From assembly GCA_036250195.1 (NCBI GenBank), contig JAVHZZ010000004.1, positions 157,893,727 to 157,957,726 of the forward strand: a stretch of DNA of 64,000 nt, read 5' to 3'. Position numbers and translations under genes: made by a program. The notes beneath the pieces were generated by a model that worked only from the letters and a program-made list of their open reading frames with translations, was not told the origin of the DNA and ran no database searches. Shown here piece by piece: positions 1 through 14,400 of the stretch (position 1 is its first letter; each line of letters opens with the position of its first letter). Origin of the DNA: Mixophyes australis. Lineage: Eukaryota > Chordata > Amphibia > Anura > Limnodynastidae.

Positions 1-123
1 TACTTTCATCAATGTATAAGTTATGCCATTCTGCTACAAATTATTTGCATCACAAATCAAGGAACTATGACCAGAATTGTTTTATCCAGCCTAAATACTG
101 TGGGTCTGTTTCATTAAGGCACA

Positions 124-345
124 CAAAGCACATGTAAATTGCATTTAATTTAAAATGCTTGTAAATTCGGGTGCATGCACATTCATACTCAACAAGGAGC
201 GGATCTGAAAAACCACCTGTTGTTGAATACAGGCCTAGGTATGCTCTGGATGTTGCTGCATTCACTGCCGTATAGTCCGGTTCTGGGCATGTGCAGAGCG
301 ATTTTATACAAAATACGGCACATATCGGCATTTACGTTCTTTAGT
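124..345. repeat. Dispersed repeat, copy 1
   Basis: Interrupted repeat in the first ITIH2 intron. The block with caacaaggagcgga and the later block gcagagcgatttta recur, diverged, at 29229-29345 and about 29815-29865 in a KIN intron. The family was not recognised. Confidence 0.6.
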
Positions 346-433
346 GAATTATGCCCTGTATGATGACAATAATAATTCCGTTTGAGATAAATTTGGACAT
401 ATATTTTTTAACTAATGGTGATTTCTTCCATAG

Positions 434-606
434 GAACTTGGCTACTACAGCTGCAGCCAAACGGAACCTTACAGCGAGGATTTTGCAGCTGTCCATTGCC
501 CACCACTTTGTGACCCCCTTCACATCATTGCTGATAGAGAGCGAGGATGGAAAAGAGAAAATGCTGGCAGATTCGCCAACTACACTGAAAGGAGCATGCT
601 GTCAAA
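434..606 (+). CDS. ITIH2: ITIH2 exon (end of post-vWA region)
   Basis: Encodes LATTAAAKRNLTARILQLS, then HHFVTPFTSLLIE and MLADSP, strongly conserved in ITIH proteins just after the vWA domain. The acceptor is ttccatag. The donor is gtcagt, a slightly weak form of GTRAGT. The first base completes a split codon from an exon outside the window, and one base is carried into the next exon. Confidence 0.93.
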
Positions 607-2382
607 GTCAGTATTATTACATTACTAGTAGTTACACTGCAACAACATTTCACTACTTGCTGAAGGTCTCTAATAAAGCAATACATGATTCAAGCTATTA
701 CAGGAAATAATGCAATATATCTTATTGTGCTCCTCTGGTACATCCTTACAGGCATTATGTTTAATTAAAGATGAACAATCGTATCAAGTGGTTAAAGTAG
801 AGAAGGCAATAACTATGTTTCCCATGACACCCATTCACAGAAATGTGGGAATCCTTGCCATGGACACCCATAAGTGTTCATCTTCACAAGCACACAATGA
901 TTCTCCGGGAATACTATCTAGAAAAGTGTGAATGTTACCTGTGTGAAGATTATCCCAGCAATCTTCCAGTCAGCTGCATTGAGCACAATTTATCTTCAAC
1001 CTTCTCCAGCTTGTTAGCTATGGAGAAGCACTGTCTGGTACTTACCACCACTGATGGTGGTAAGTATCTGATGAACTACGTCTGTCCCAGGGAAAAAATT
1101 GCCACTGTTCCTCTGGGTGATGGGAGTTTTTTTAGAGTTTTATTTTTTGGGCACTTTAAATCTTTACCAGGTGCTGTCCACAGTTTTCCCACTTACTTAA
1201 CCCACACTACTGTATTTTTTGCATATCTCAGTTGTGTAACTTACTTTGCATATGCTGAAGTCTCCTTGTGACATTCATACATAAATATTTCCATACCATC
1301 AATGTAAAATATTTCATACTGTATGTAATGTTGTTACCCCACGGGGTGAATTTTCTTGTTTCCCTCCACATGTTGTATTGCTCCATATCTCAGTTGTTTT
1401 AGTTTCTTTGTTGTTTACAGAAAATTATGTTTTCCCTAAAAAAATATTTATTCCAAGATTACTGCTTGCAATCAACATTGTTTCATTATAGTTTTTCTCG
1501 ACAGGGAAAATAATATCGTAGCCGGATTGGGAGCTTATAAAGCAAGCATGCAGAAAAATTAGTTTTTTTGTGTAAAGCAAGTTATGCTGAACATGCCTAT
1601 AAAGTTAATGTATAATGAACCTGTCACAACAAGACCCATCTGGGTAGGCAAGACATGAGGGTGTGATAGGATTAATCAAAACAATACCATCTAATCTGTC
1701 TAAAAATAATACAATTTCAAAAACAAAAGTCTGTTTTGTCTTCACTCCTCCATGGCAGCCATTATTATGGTTATGCTTCGGTTTTATTTAGCTAGAGATA
1801 GGTCAAACAAAAATGTCAACTCAGTGAATATATAAAGACAACTCTTTCCCTTCCTCCATGTCTTTTTCTGTCTCTGCAAGCGCGACAGGTCAGCTAGAGA
1901 GAGATTTGTGCGGTACGCTGTGGTGTAAACTGGAGCAGGCTTTGCTATCCAGAAACCGCCGCTCTTCTACCTGCAAAAGCAGCGGTAGTTTGTTTACTGA
2001 AAACCTGAAAAAAGCAGATTCTGTACACGTGCATACACCACATGGCACCAGGAAGTGGCAGTATGAGTTCAGGACTATCATATAAACTGCAAGGAGTCTA
2101 GCAGCCTCATGTCAGTCAGCAAGATGGAACCTGAGCCTAATCCCAAAATGCTTAAGAATACCCACTGTAGGTAAGCCCCTAAGTTAGATGTTTTATTACT
2201 GGAATGCTACGTTGTTAGTAAGAGTGTCCCCATTTCCAGCACTCCTTTAGAGCACTCTTGCAGAACCTGAGGAAAGCAAGGAAGAGAATAAGGATTGTGC
2301 AGCTTGTGAGAAGACTTTATAATAGAATCTGAAGGAGTATGTTTTGCTATATGCAATGCTCAAAATAAAAGGAAAGATCAGC

Positions 2383-2451
<69 letters not shown>

Positions 2452-5400
2452 TGTATATATATTTATGCCTGTGGGAATGAGTGAAACTTCAATTTCTACT
2501 ACAATTTAAGGTTCTCTCTTTGAAGAAAGTATTAGGAGGATTTTCAGATGGAGAAACAACAGTCTAAGTCTAATTCTAAAGAGAATAGAATAGATTATTT
2601 CATTTGTAGATGCAGAAGCTCAAAATTGGAATTTAATTCCAAAAGTAGACCAGGCTATAACTGGTATGTCTACTAGAACAACTATACCACTAAAAGATGT
2701 TGGTCCTTTAAGGGATTGTATGGACAGGAAAGCAGAAAGTTCTCTGAAGAAGATTCATATTTCATCCAGGACTACATTAAAGTCAGGAGTGGCTGTTGCA
2801 TCAGTTGCCATGGCTTTAAGGGTATGGTGTGAAAACCTTGATATAGACATCCAAGGAAAGGTGAACAGACAGTCTAGTAAAAAGTGTTGAAATTATGCAA
2901 AAAGGCATTCCTCTGTGAGGCGCCCCTGGATTCTATTGTTCTTTCTGCAAGAGCTATGACATCCCCAGCAGTAGCCAGGGGAGCCCTCTGTTTATGGCCT
3001 TGGGCAGCAAAAAATAGTCTGGCTAATCCTACATTTGAAGGAGTTCTTCCTTTTGGAGATAAATTGGATACCATGATACACAAATTATCTGGTGAGAAAT
3101 AAATCACATTGGCAAAAGATTGTAGAGCCAGAAATCCCTCCCTTCATCCTCTCATCAAAAGTTTAAGGGGACAAGGAGTCATAGGCCAGGAAGACAACAT
3201 CCCAGACAAAATTTCTATACTGCATCTAAGCAGTACTTTCAACCATGAAGACCTCAAAGCAGATTGAAGCTGACAACAATGTCAGGAACAGTCCCCAATA
3301 ACATCTATAGTGGACAGACCAGATCAGTGATTATCCCTGAGGTTATTTCTTTGTCCAGCTCAAAGCGATATCAAGTGCGATAGAAGTGATACACGAAAGT
3401 CTGCGAGATCTAATGTGAATCAACCCAATTTCTCAACTTTCCCCCCAGAACAGGAAGGCAAGGACTTTTATTCCAGACTATTCCTTGCCAGGAAAGCTTC
3501 AGGGGCCTTTCGAACGGTTTTGGGTTTGAGAGGACTAAACAAATTTGTGCATGTAAAGCATTTTTGAATGGAATCTGTGAATTCCATTGTAAGAGCTATT
3601 AGGGGGTTTTATGACATCCATAGAACTTTGGGATGCCTACTTTTAATGATCCTGTAGAAAACAGCACAGGAAATTCCTCAGATTCTCCATAATGAGGCGC
3701 CATTTTCAATTTACTTGCATTCCTTTCAGTCTGGTGATGTCCCTGAGGACTTCTACCAAAGTATTAGTGACACCGGTGACAGAGCAAAGGAAACAGGATG
3801 TCAAGATTTTACCATATCTGTACGATATCCTAATAGTGGGCGAGTCAAAAGAAGTAATCAGCCACAGAACAACGCAGGCGATAAACTTCTTGCAACTGCA
3901 TGGATGAGTTATGAACAAGAAAAGGGGCATCTTGTTCCAACAAAACATAGAAAGTTTTTAGGAGTCCAAATAGACACCAGAAGAACTAAGGTACCTCTGT
4001 CAGAGGAAAAATGTGTCAAGATCCTATCTCTGGCACGACAATTGCAGGTAAATCATCAGATAAGAAAAGGGCTGCAGTTGTTGGGAATGTTTTCCACTGC
4101 AATAGGAATAATTGCATATTCAAGTTGTCTCATGCTAGATCACCGACTGGAGGTCTTAGCAATTGAAGTCACAAACAAGTTTCCCTGAATCAGGTGTTAA
4201 ACCTTTGAGAGATCACCAAGAGATCTCTCAACTGGTGGAGAAGCCAAAAATTAGTGACAAGAAGAATGTCACTTTAGGAGCCTGAGTCAGTAATTCTCAC
4301 AACAGTCTCCAGTTGCTATAGGATAGGGTGCATATCTTTAGAAAAAGATAGCAAAAGGTACATGAGGGAAAGGAAATTGCCTATAAACATCTTGGAAACA
4401 AGAGTGGTTTGGAAAGCAGTCCTACATTTCCAGTATCAATTGCAGGGAAAACATCTAAGAATATACTCAGATAACAGAACTCTGATTGTCTTCATAAATT
4501 GTCAGGAAGGAACCACAAGTAGAGCAATGATGGTTGAAATAGCTAGAATCATGCTTTGGCCAAAAAAGGATTAAGTGTAGCAGGCAAGCAGAACATACTA
4601 GCCGTGGGCACGGCGCTCCCATTAGGCAAGGTTAAGCACTTTCCTAGGGCGCCGGGCTCTGGAGGGCGCCACAGAATGAGAATGACTTTAAAACTGTGCG
4701 GCGACCGCTGACCTTCCATGGCCGCCGCACAGCATTCAGATACATCCACGGAGAGGGGGGAAGAGGCTATTGCTCACCACCGCCGCCTCTCTGCTCTGTT
4801 TCCCCCTCTCCACTCACTGACTGTCGGGCCGTAACATCATCATCACGGCCCGACAGTGTCAGTGAGCGGAGGGGAGCAGACGGAGCAGAGAGGCGGCGGT
4901 GTTGAGGCAAGGTAAGGAAAGACGTGGGGAGGGGGGAGGCGATTTTCAAAGTGTTCCTGTGGCGCACGGGGGGGGGGGGGGGTGTGCCAATTTTGACAAA
5001 GTGCCTGGGGCGCCATGGACCCTGGCTAGCCGACTACCTCAGTTGCACAAAAATCCATCCAGAAGAGTGGAGTCTAAATCAGGAGGTATTCCAATTACTA
5101 GTAAACAAAATTAGGCTTTCGAAGTAAACATAATGGAGACAAATCAAAATCCCACAGTACCCAGGTTTCATTCCTGGCACAAGGTTCCAGGAAGAGAAGG
5201 AATAGATGCTTTAGCACTTCTATGGATGTTTCAACTGGAATACATCTTCCCTCCATTTCCTCTCATTCCTATTTAACAAGAAAACAGAAGTAATTTTGGA
5301 TAAGGAATCTGTTTCCAATAACCTGTGAAAGGTTCAGAGAAAACTATGGCCTCTAACTCTTCAGGCATATCTACTAAAACAAGGTCCAGTTTTACATCAA

Positions 5401-8400
5401 AATTTAAAACATTTAGCTTTAATGGCTTGGAGATTGAGTGACAGTTGGAGATAAAGGAGCTTCAGAGTTAGTGATCAGTACACTCCTGCAAGTCAGAAAA
5501 ATAGATTCTTCCATTATATGCTATGGAACATTGAAAAATGTTGCGTCTTGGTGTGAATCTAAAGTGTATCCATCTTTAATGACTATTCTACATATCTCAG
5601 ACTTTTTACAAGTTGCATTTGTTAAAGGTGTTGCCTTAGCCACACTAAAGGTACAAGTGTCAGCGTTAAGTGTCCTGCTGGATACCACATTAGCTTAGGA
5701 ATAACTGATTACATGTTTTTTCCAAGCAGTAAAAAGAGTCTGTCCTTCTGTCAGACCTTTTGTATCTCTAAGGAACCTCAATTTAGTCCTCCATATGTGT
5801 TATTTCTAGTGGCAGTGACTTCTACCAGTAGAGTTGGGAAGTTACAAGACCTATGTTGCAAGGAAACTTTCCTGAATATGAATTCAGATAGAGCCAATTC
5901 TGCTTTTCCACCAAAAGTAATATAGACATTCCACATTAATCAAGAAGTTGCGCTAGCAGCTTTCATTCCACAACCTAAAGAGGAGAATGAGAAGAGACTG
6001 CATTCTCTAGATCTGGACAGAGCCACTTATATATCTATATCTGTCTAGGACACAGGAAAACAGAAATGTTTGTGATACCTATAGGAAAAGAATAAGCTCA
6101 TTCTGAACAAGCTATGTCTAGATGGATCAGACAAGAGATCGTACAGGCATGCAAGAGGAGTGGGCAGCCAGTATCTGCAGTACCATTCAACACGAGAAGT
6201 AGTTACAACTTTAGCAAAGAAGGCTCAGGCTTTTGTCACAGAGATGTGCTGTTTATTGTTTGGGTACATCCCATAGGAAAGGCTGCCATGGAGGATTGAA
6301 GGAAAAAAATGCAAATTATCTCACCGTTAATTCCTTTTTCCTCTAAATACTCCATGACAGCCCAATATATTCTCACCCAGGTTAGTTGTTATATGTTTCA
6401 GAAGACACCTTGGGAAATACTCAAAGTAGCGGAGGAAGGGGAGGAGCTGGTTTATATACTAACTAAGGGGGTATTTTTGTTTGACCTGTCTCTAGCTAAA
6501 CAAAAGAGAAGCATACCCATAGTAAAGGCTTCCATGGAGTACTTAGAGGAAAAGGAATTAATGGTGAGATAATACGCATTTCTCTCAATATTAGAAGCAT
6601 TGCCACCCCTAAGAATTATTAAGTTTTCAGGTATTCCTTGACTTATCCCCAAAATGCAATCACAAGTTAATCTATTTAGTGTTACTGTGAACCAACGAAT
6701 TCCCTGCTTAAAAGTAGCATTACAAAAGCAAAGATGACCTGACATATGAATTCTTTAAGAACACAAAGATGAAACCTTATTAAGTGGGATTTAATGACAA
6801 TAAAGTCACAACAACAAACTGCAGTTTACAATTTGCAATATAATTTCATTGCTTTTAAACATATTTAAAGATATTGATTTATAGATCAAACCTATCTTCC
6901 CATTATCCATATAGTTTGAACTTTGTTCGATCCATATGCATTTTTCTGGCCCAAGGATTTTAGCCCATCCTTTTGGGTGCCTTGAACTCTTAACTGGGCT
7001 ATTATGATAGCATGGCATTTCTGAGCAAACAATCAAGCCAAGGTGACAAACAGCACGCCTATGATATATCCCTTCATCAAATACAGTGATACAGTGATCC
7101 CATTATGACTAAAGTAAAGTAACTTCTGCTTTTAGGATATATTATGACAACATTGACCTTATTTCATCATTCTTCTAATTATGATATAACCATAGCAGAA
7201 CCAAACTGATAAATATGAATTAATGTTATATTATTGAAATAGAGTAATATAATTAGATAGGTGAACTAGAAAAGAAGAAATCATGTTATATATTCCCTCC
7301 TCCCGTAGACATTCCTGCCCCCTGTTTAGTGCTTATAGGTCACCACATTCACTCCAACTAATATATTCTGAGCACTCAATTTTATGGAGGAATAGAGATG
7401 CTGGATAAAATGAAACAGAAGGTGAAAGTAGCTGTGCAGTGACGGTAGCTGTGCAGTGAAGGTAGCTGTGCAGTGAAGGTAGCTGTGCAGTGAAGGTAGC
7501 TGTGCAGTGAAGATGATTAATTCCAAAAGACTCTGCAGTGTCTTGCAAGACAGAATATTTTATGTGCATAGGAAAAAAAATTATCTGCAAAAGACAATCT
7601 TCTCCAATAATCATGTCCTATTTAAACATAAATGTTTCCCAAGACAACTAGAAGTTTTTTTCAGTAAAGCAATTTCCATTTTAGATTTAGCTAATTGAGA
7701 AGACAAAAAATAAATTCAGGTGTTCATCAATATTGTTACTTAGTACATAATAGCAATATAGTGCAGTGAATGTGCATACAAAGTGTCTATTTAACATTGA
7801 TAATTCAGCCATGGATCCATTGAACTGAATATTAACACTTTATCTTTTTTCCTGGCAACAGCATTGGTTGTGGCTACCCAAGCTCCACCACCAACAACCA
7901 AGCCTCCATGTACATCTAATCCACCTTCAAATGAGCTCAGAGAGGAAACTACAAGTATAGTGATTCCTACTTTTACAGTTAAACCGGGTCTTACTCCAAA
8001 GCCGCTATGCATAAACACCACATCTCCAACCTGTGGTATGTATACCTCTTCTTGACTTATATAAGCTACAATCAGGAGACATTGCATGGGATCTACTTTG
8101 TCTCCTAGGGGTCTATTTATCAAAAGGAGATAAACATTAAATCTGGTACAAATGGGAGTTTTCATCTGCTTTAGGGCTTTTTCCTTATTTATCAAAGCTC
8201 ATGGGCCGATAATTACTGGCAGCCTCCAGTGAAGCTTCCTCATGCAAAGCTTGTCATTACTTTACCATTTTTTTAATTTTTTTTTATTGAATCTGGAACT
8301 GGAAGCCCAAGACCTGGCTTCTAGTTCCAATGCGTATGAGTGAGCTGGCATGCTGGCTCACACATGCTCAGCGGGACCCTACACAGGGAAAAACTGGCAA

Positions 8401-11400
8401 GTGGAAAAACTCCTCTTACTGCTGCCAGTCAGTATTGCCAAGGAGCTGAGCATCACTCAGTTGCCCCTGTGACATTGTATTGATAAATTGTGCGGACAAT
8501 GATTAGCAATAGGAAATGATAGAAAATCAGTTTTTCAGGGTATTAATAAATAGACCCCCTAGTCTTTATAGGTTATAGAAGGGGAATTGCATTAAGCATT
8601 TCCCCATATTGGTGCCACTCAGTTTCAGATGGTTTAATACAGGTGATCGCTCAGTTTGATGGGCAAATTGTGGCCTTCTATATGCATAATAAAAGTTGTA
8701 TTTGTGCACCAAAGACAGTGCAAAAATAGAATTTCATTTTTACACATAAGGCATTGAAATAAGCTGCAAGGTGTTGTGAACGGTAATGGAAAATGAAGAT
8801 GTTCCATACTTTGAATCTTCTGTTTAGAGCTATTTTAGTCACAAATTTCAAGAGGTAGAAGTTTGCATTCTGGGCACATAACATATGTCTAGAGTATAGT
8901 TTATCGCAAACATATCAATGCATTTAGCTTTAAAAGTCCACAAAAAAATACAGTTTAATAAAGGCAGGCCAATGTCCATGTGAGAGAAAAAAGTGGAAGG
9001 CAAGTGGGAGCCCAAACAGGGGAGTACAGGTCATTCTGGAATCAAGATTATCTGATAGACTGCTCTATTGTGAGGGCCCAAACTGAATGGCCTTTATGCT
9101 CTGCCATAAAGCTAAACCAGATATATAACAATCCATGACATTATCACCAATTTAATGCTGGCCCTTATCTTGCAGTTGATAACGATCCACACTTCATTAT
9201 AAATTTACCAATCAGCCAAACAGATGTCTGCTTCAATATCGATGCACAATCTGGAAATATTCTGAGCCTGCTGTCAGATCCTGAGTCAGGTAAATGAATG
9301 GTGCACTGAAATATATTTTTATATATTTTATTCTAAAAAGTATTGTTAGAAAATAGAAAATATAGATTTATCAATTCATGTTTGCTATATTTGGTAAGGT
9401 TACAGAGTTTATTGAATTTTGACCCTTGTATTGTGTTAAAGAAATCAGTTACTATAGCAAAGTGGCCTTACTTCAGTGGCAAAAATACCCATAGTGCAGG
9501 CAATGTATCTGGGTCTTAGATGGGGAAGGGTTTGTTTTTTTATAATGGTATACACACTGCCAGCAATCTTACTTATTTCACACCCTCTTCCCACTACCCT
9601 GCCTTAACCAGCTCTTCTGCTACAATCTCATTACCTGAAGCCGAGACCTGATAAAGAGGAGAGAAAACTGAATTGGTCAAGTGTTCTCTGATAGTGCTGA
9701 ATAAATCTTCCATTTTTAGTTCTATTGAAAAGGACTGGACATATTCAGATTTTTTTTGTGATGTGAGATCACAGTGCAAGTAGACTCCTGACAGAAGCTA
9801 GGGGCCAAGTTATACCTTCTGCACTGGGGTCAATTACTGTCAGTTAGGCCCTGAACTGTCTACAGTGAAGCTAATGCAGTTACTTTTTTACTATTAGCCA
9901 TTAAACAATCCTCCTTTCTCCCCACTAAACAGATATAGCATTAGTTTCCCAAGGTATTTCAAAAATAAATTGGCTTAGGCAGTATTACTACTTATCACAA
10001 ACTGATTTATTAGCTAACCAGGATAAACATCTCTGACCTATTTGGGACAGTGGGTTAAGCAGAACAGGATTCAGAGGAGCATAACGCTACCCTAGGGCCG
10101 AATGTTGCCCATCACTGATATAGGTGGACCCATGACAAAGGGCTTTTTTCCGCTTGGCCGAAGGTGCTGGAATGTCCATAAACCGTTCTATATTGATATA
10201 ACTGAAACTTAGCATATTCTGAAAAGAGGGAAACATGAAGACCGAAAGGTAACAAATTAAAGCCTACGTTTACAGAATAAGTTATAGATCTACAAAACAG
10301 GTTCTCATAAGATGTAAAATACTCGATGAGAACTGATGCAACAGTAACATATCTGTTCTGTTACTTTAGGTGTTGTGATCAATGGGAAGATCGTTACAGC
10401 TAAAAAAGCCAAGGATGGCAAGCTAAATACTTACTTTGGTACATTTGGCATGTATTTCAAGCAGCTGGATACAAGGATTGAAATAAGTACTGAAAAAATA
10501 ACATTGAAAGATGCATCTTACAGTAGAGTAATGTCCTGGTCGGAGTCCAGCACTTTGACGTACAAGAGGTAAGTGTTGGCGTAATCATATTATCCTGTTA
10601 CATTTTATTATGATACAGAGTAATATGTGTATTATATAAATCCACCAACACCCGAAAACATTAAAACACATAATACTACATAGTGTGGATCTGAATCTGT
10701 TGAATTTAGAAGCTCAACAGTCACTTCTGAGATTCAAGTCAAGTAACCTTAAAGATTTCTACCAAAAACATGTACAAAAAAGGTAGTAAAACAGGATCTT
10801 CCTCTGTCTAGCCACAATCTGTAAGAAGAAAGCACTGGTTCCTTCAGTGGTACAGTTGTAGGATTCCTAGATTGAGTGGAGGGACTGCCGCTGCTGATTA
10901 TCCCAGTCTTGAACTGCTTGTGATTCCCAGACAGTCTATGAATCATAAGCAGTTTGCGGCTTGATTCACCAGCACAGGCGAGCCTTGAAACAGAGGAAAA
11001 TAAATCACCAGCCCTGCCTTGAGACACACCAGTGACAGAAGGGCAGTTTTGAGGGTGATGTAATACTGACATCTTCCATTCACTGCATATTCACTGTTTA
11101 TTAGAACAGGAGAAGTCCTAGTTCTCTCATCAGGATTGTCAGTGGGTGGTGGAAGTCTCCATCTGTAATGGTTTTCAAATGAACTGATGTCATGTGGGGA
11201 GATCTAATGGGCATGTAAGGGCATGTGGGAGTGTCTGATGTGCATGTGGGAAGGTCTGGAGTGCATGTGGGGAGATCTGAGGGCTATATGGGGAGGTTTG
11301 GTGGTATGTGAAATCTTTTGAACATGTAAGGGGCATGTGGAGAGGTCTGTTGGCATATGGGGAGGTCTGGCGGGCACATGGGGAGGTCTAGGGGGCAAGT

Positions 11401-14400
11401 GGTAAGGACTGTAGGGCATGTGGTTGCTCCGGGCACGATGCTGTTTGTTTCATTTGTACTGGGCTGATGGAAGGCCTGCTGATATCACTCAATAGATGCA
11501 CTAATGCTAAAGGAATAGCATTGGTCTGTGTATGGTTTAGACACAACTTTCACTATGCACTACATCATTATCATGTATTATCTTTCCTGTATGTTGAATC
11601 GCAAATACTTATTAGATTGCACACCCTAAAACCAAGAGTCAACCTTAAAAAATGTAGTTGTTAAAAGCACAACCATAATTCTGCCAGCGTTTTAGGAGAG
11701 TTTAATTTCGAGCAAACATTAAAGCCAATATATTGTTTTTACAGGCTTACTGTATCAGTGAAAAAGCAAAGCAACATCACCATTACTGTGGATAATGATA
11801 TGACATTCCTGGTTATTCTACATCGTGTCTGGAAGAATCACCCCATCAACGTAGACTTTCTTGGACTATACTTTCCTTCTAGTGGTACATTTTCAGAAAC
11901 AACACATGGCTTAATAGGTAAATAATATTGATGTTTGGCAAGTTAATGCACCAGTAAACTGTAGAAGCTGCAAAGCTAACTCCAATGGCAGAAAACCATA
12001 ACAACAGCATGAGTAGAGTGTGTAACAAAAATCCCATCTTTCCTAGGATGCCTGAATGATACAGCAATATAATAACATACCTCATACTTGCCAACTCTCC
12101 CGGAATGCCCTGGAGACTCACGAATTCCAGGTATGTCTCCCAGACTCCCAGGAGAGCTGACAATTCTCCCGCATCTGCCCACTTCCTAGTGAAGTGGGCT
12201 GATTTGAAGCCTCCATGATGCGATTCTCTGGGAATCACATAATTTTGGTCCACCTCCCCTGCTAAAATGATGCGTTTGTGATATTACGTCACAGGGGGGC
12301 GGTCCAAAATTATGCGATTCGCGGAACCCCGTCCCCTCACTCCCACCTTTACACCGAGACTCCCAGGGGCCAATTGTTAAAGGTTGGCAACTATGAAATA
12401 CCTTATCCTTCCCAGACAGGAGATTAGGGCCTATCCCTTAATTAAATTAAAAGTACCTGAAACAAATCCAGATCATTGACAATAATGTACATGTGATCTG
12501 TAGTGAGGCATGCCATGCCCATCAGAGCTCCCCACATACCATTTGACCTCCCCACATGTCCCTGAGAAAACGTAAATGACTGAATATTACCACCCTGACA
12601 AGGGGGCACCACATGTTATTACACTGTTTCTGAGACTAGGTTCACACAGTAATAATGAACTCTGCCATCTTGACTTTACAGTACATGATCAGGGGCAGAA
12701 TTAGTTACAAGCGATACACGGATTGTCTTTATTTCACTGGCCTGCTCTCGCACTACATGCTTTAAGATTTCTGTAGCATGGAACGGAAGACTGTGAAACA
12801 CACAGCGATATGACAGGAGGCTGCGGTTTCTTATATACTATTTTGCCAGTCATTTTAACAGCTTCTGCATTTCCAGCACGCAAAAACCTCCCTGTTTACC
12901 CTCAGTATATTGTGAGCACCAGTAAAGGAAAAAGGACGGTGCTCATATAACTGTGCAGTGAGAGGTAAAATTACTATATTGTGACACCAGGCAGAAGTCA
13001 TGCTAAAAAAGGCTTAAAATGTAATTGAATGTAAACATGCATTAAAAAAGTATTAATTTTAAAAAAACAAATACATTAAAAACCAACAACAATTTAGTGA
13101 AACTGAAGGTTACCATACACACTGGATAATAAATGGATATTAGTCAATGTATAGAGATCATGTGTATATCATTATATATATCATTTTATAGGCTGATGTT
13201 GAAAATCTCAATGTGCTTCTCCAGCATAAAGTGTTTATAATGTTTCTTCACTATTAAACATGTCTGTCCCCACACAGATTTAGGGAATACAATTTATCTT
13301 TCCCATCATATATTCCAACCAGAAGAGGTTTAGTCAACCTCTTCTCTCTATAATAAAAAATAGATTTACTAATAGTAGTTTTTAATTTCTGGGGTTTTTT
13401 TTTTATTAATAAATACTTTATTATGCATTTTTGAACCATCCAACTCTCTATACCTCTTCCTTTTTGTTAATAAATATGTTATTATGCATCTGTGAGCCAT
13501 AATCCTCCCAATGTCTCTTCCCCCTAATTAATATATTGTTTTATGTATTTTTGAGCCAAACTCTTACTATGCCTCTTCCTTTTTATTAATAAATTATTAT
13601 TATTATTATCCTTTAATGTTTGCAGTGACATCCAGAGAGTATAAAACCAAAGAGTACATAGCATTGTAGGACAATTCAATAGACACATAGCATTACAAAT
13701 CAAGACACAGCTACGATAGCCATACTGGGCAAAGAGGTACAAGTGGGTATAGCAACACACTATAACTAGAAGAAGGAAGGAGGAGAGGTGGGGGGAATGA
13801 TTCATGGCAAGCTGAAACCTGTTTCCATGAGCGTGGCGTAGCTAACAGGATCAGAGACACTGATTGAGGTGGGAAGACAATGGAGATTTGAAGAGGTGGG
13901 GCAGGGAGGAGGTGCAAAACATAGCTGGCTTGCAGAAGCATAGATAATGAAAAGAGGAGGACAGAAAGAAAGAGGGGCAAGAGGGAAGGGGTAGCGTGCC
14001 TACAATCTAGAGGGGAAGGGACAGACAAACGGGTGACACAGAGGTTAGTCAGTATAAGGGAATCTAGAGAACAGATGAGTGGGGTTTAAACAAGAGTGGG
14101 TGACTTGAGGTGAGGAGGATGAAAGTGGGGGAGGTATACTTCATATGATTGAAAGGCACACAAAGAGGGGAGAAAAAGAGAGCAGGGGAGTGGATAATCT
14201 GTGGAATGGTAAACTTTAATGAACAAGTAAGTTTGAAGTTTTGTATGCTAGGGGATAATCTGATAGAATGAGGAAGGTCATTCCAGAGGTAGGTGGCAGC
14301 ATAGGAGAAATCTTGGATGTGGGAGTGAGACATGAGTACGTATGGAGATGAGATTGGCAATATAGCGAGCAATGGAGTTTGAGAGGGCTTTGTAGATGAG

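Larger units (their letters stand above)
1746..6573 (+). mobile_element. DIRS-like tyrosine-recombinase retrotransposon, degenerate
   Basis: A nearly full-length but inactive DIRS element in the large ITIH2 intron. Order: left terminal repeat (about 1746-1857), gag-like region, reverse transcriptase, RNase H, tyrosine recombinase, right terminal repeat (about 6428-6541). The two ends are inverted copies of each other (shared core tttagctagaga and aggtcaaacaaaaat), the DIRS arrangement rather than direct LTRs. A further inverted pair at 6318-6356 and 6534-6572 fits an internal complementary region. Reading frames have many stops and frameshifts. A (TA)n tract (2385-2449) and a second transposon (4605-5024) interrupt it. 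No target duplication was found, as expected for recombinase-mediated integration. Confidence 0.85.

Noticed and set aside
843..1271. 142-codon frame in the first large ITIH2 intron, tested as an additional exon
   Set aside because: Codon phase joins 606 directly to 7862, and the translation resembles no ITIH segment.
4696..5127. Overlapping open frames on both strands in GC-rich sequence
   Set aside because: They lie in the nested noncoding DNA element; high GC removes stops. No protein similarity.
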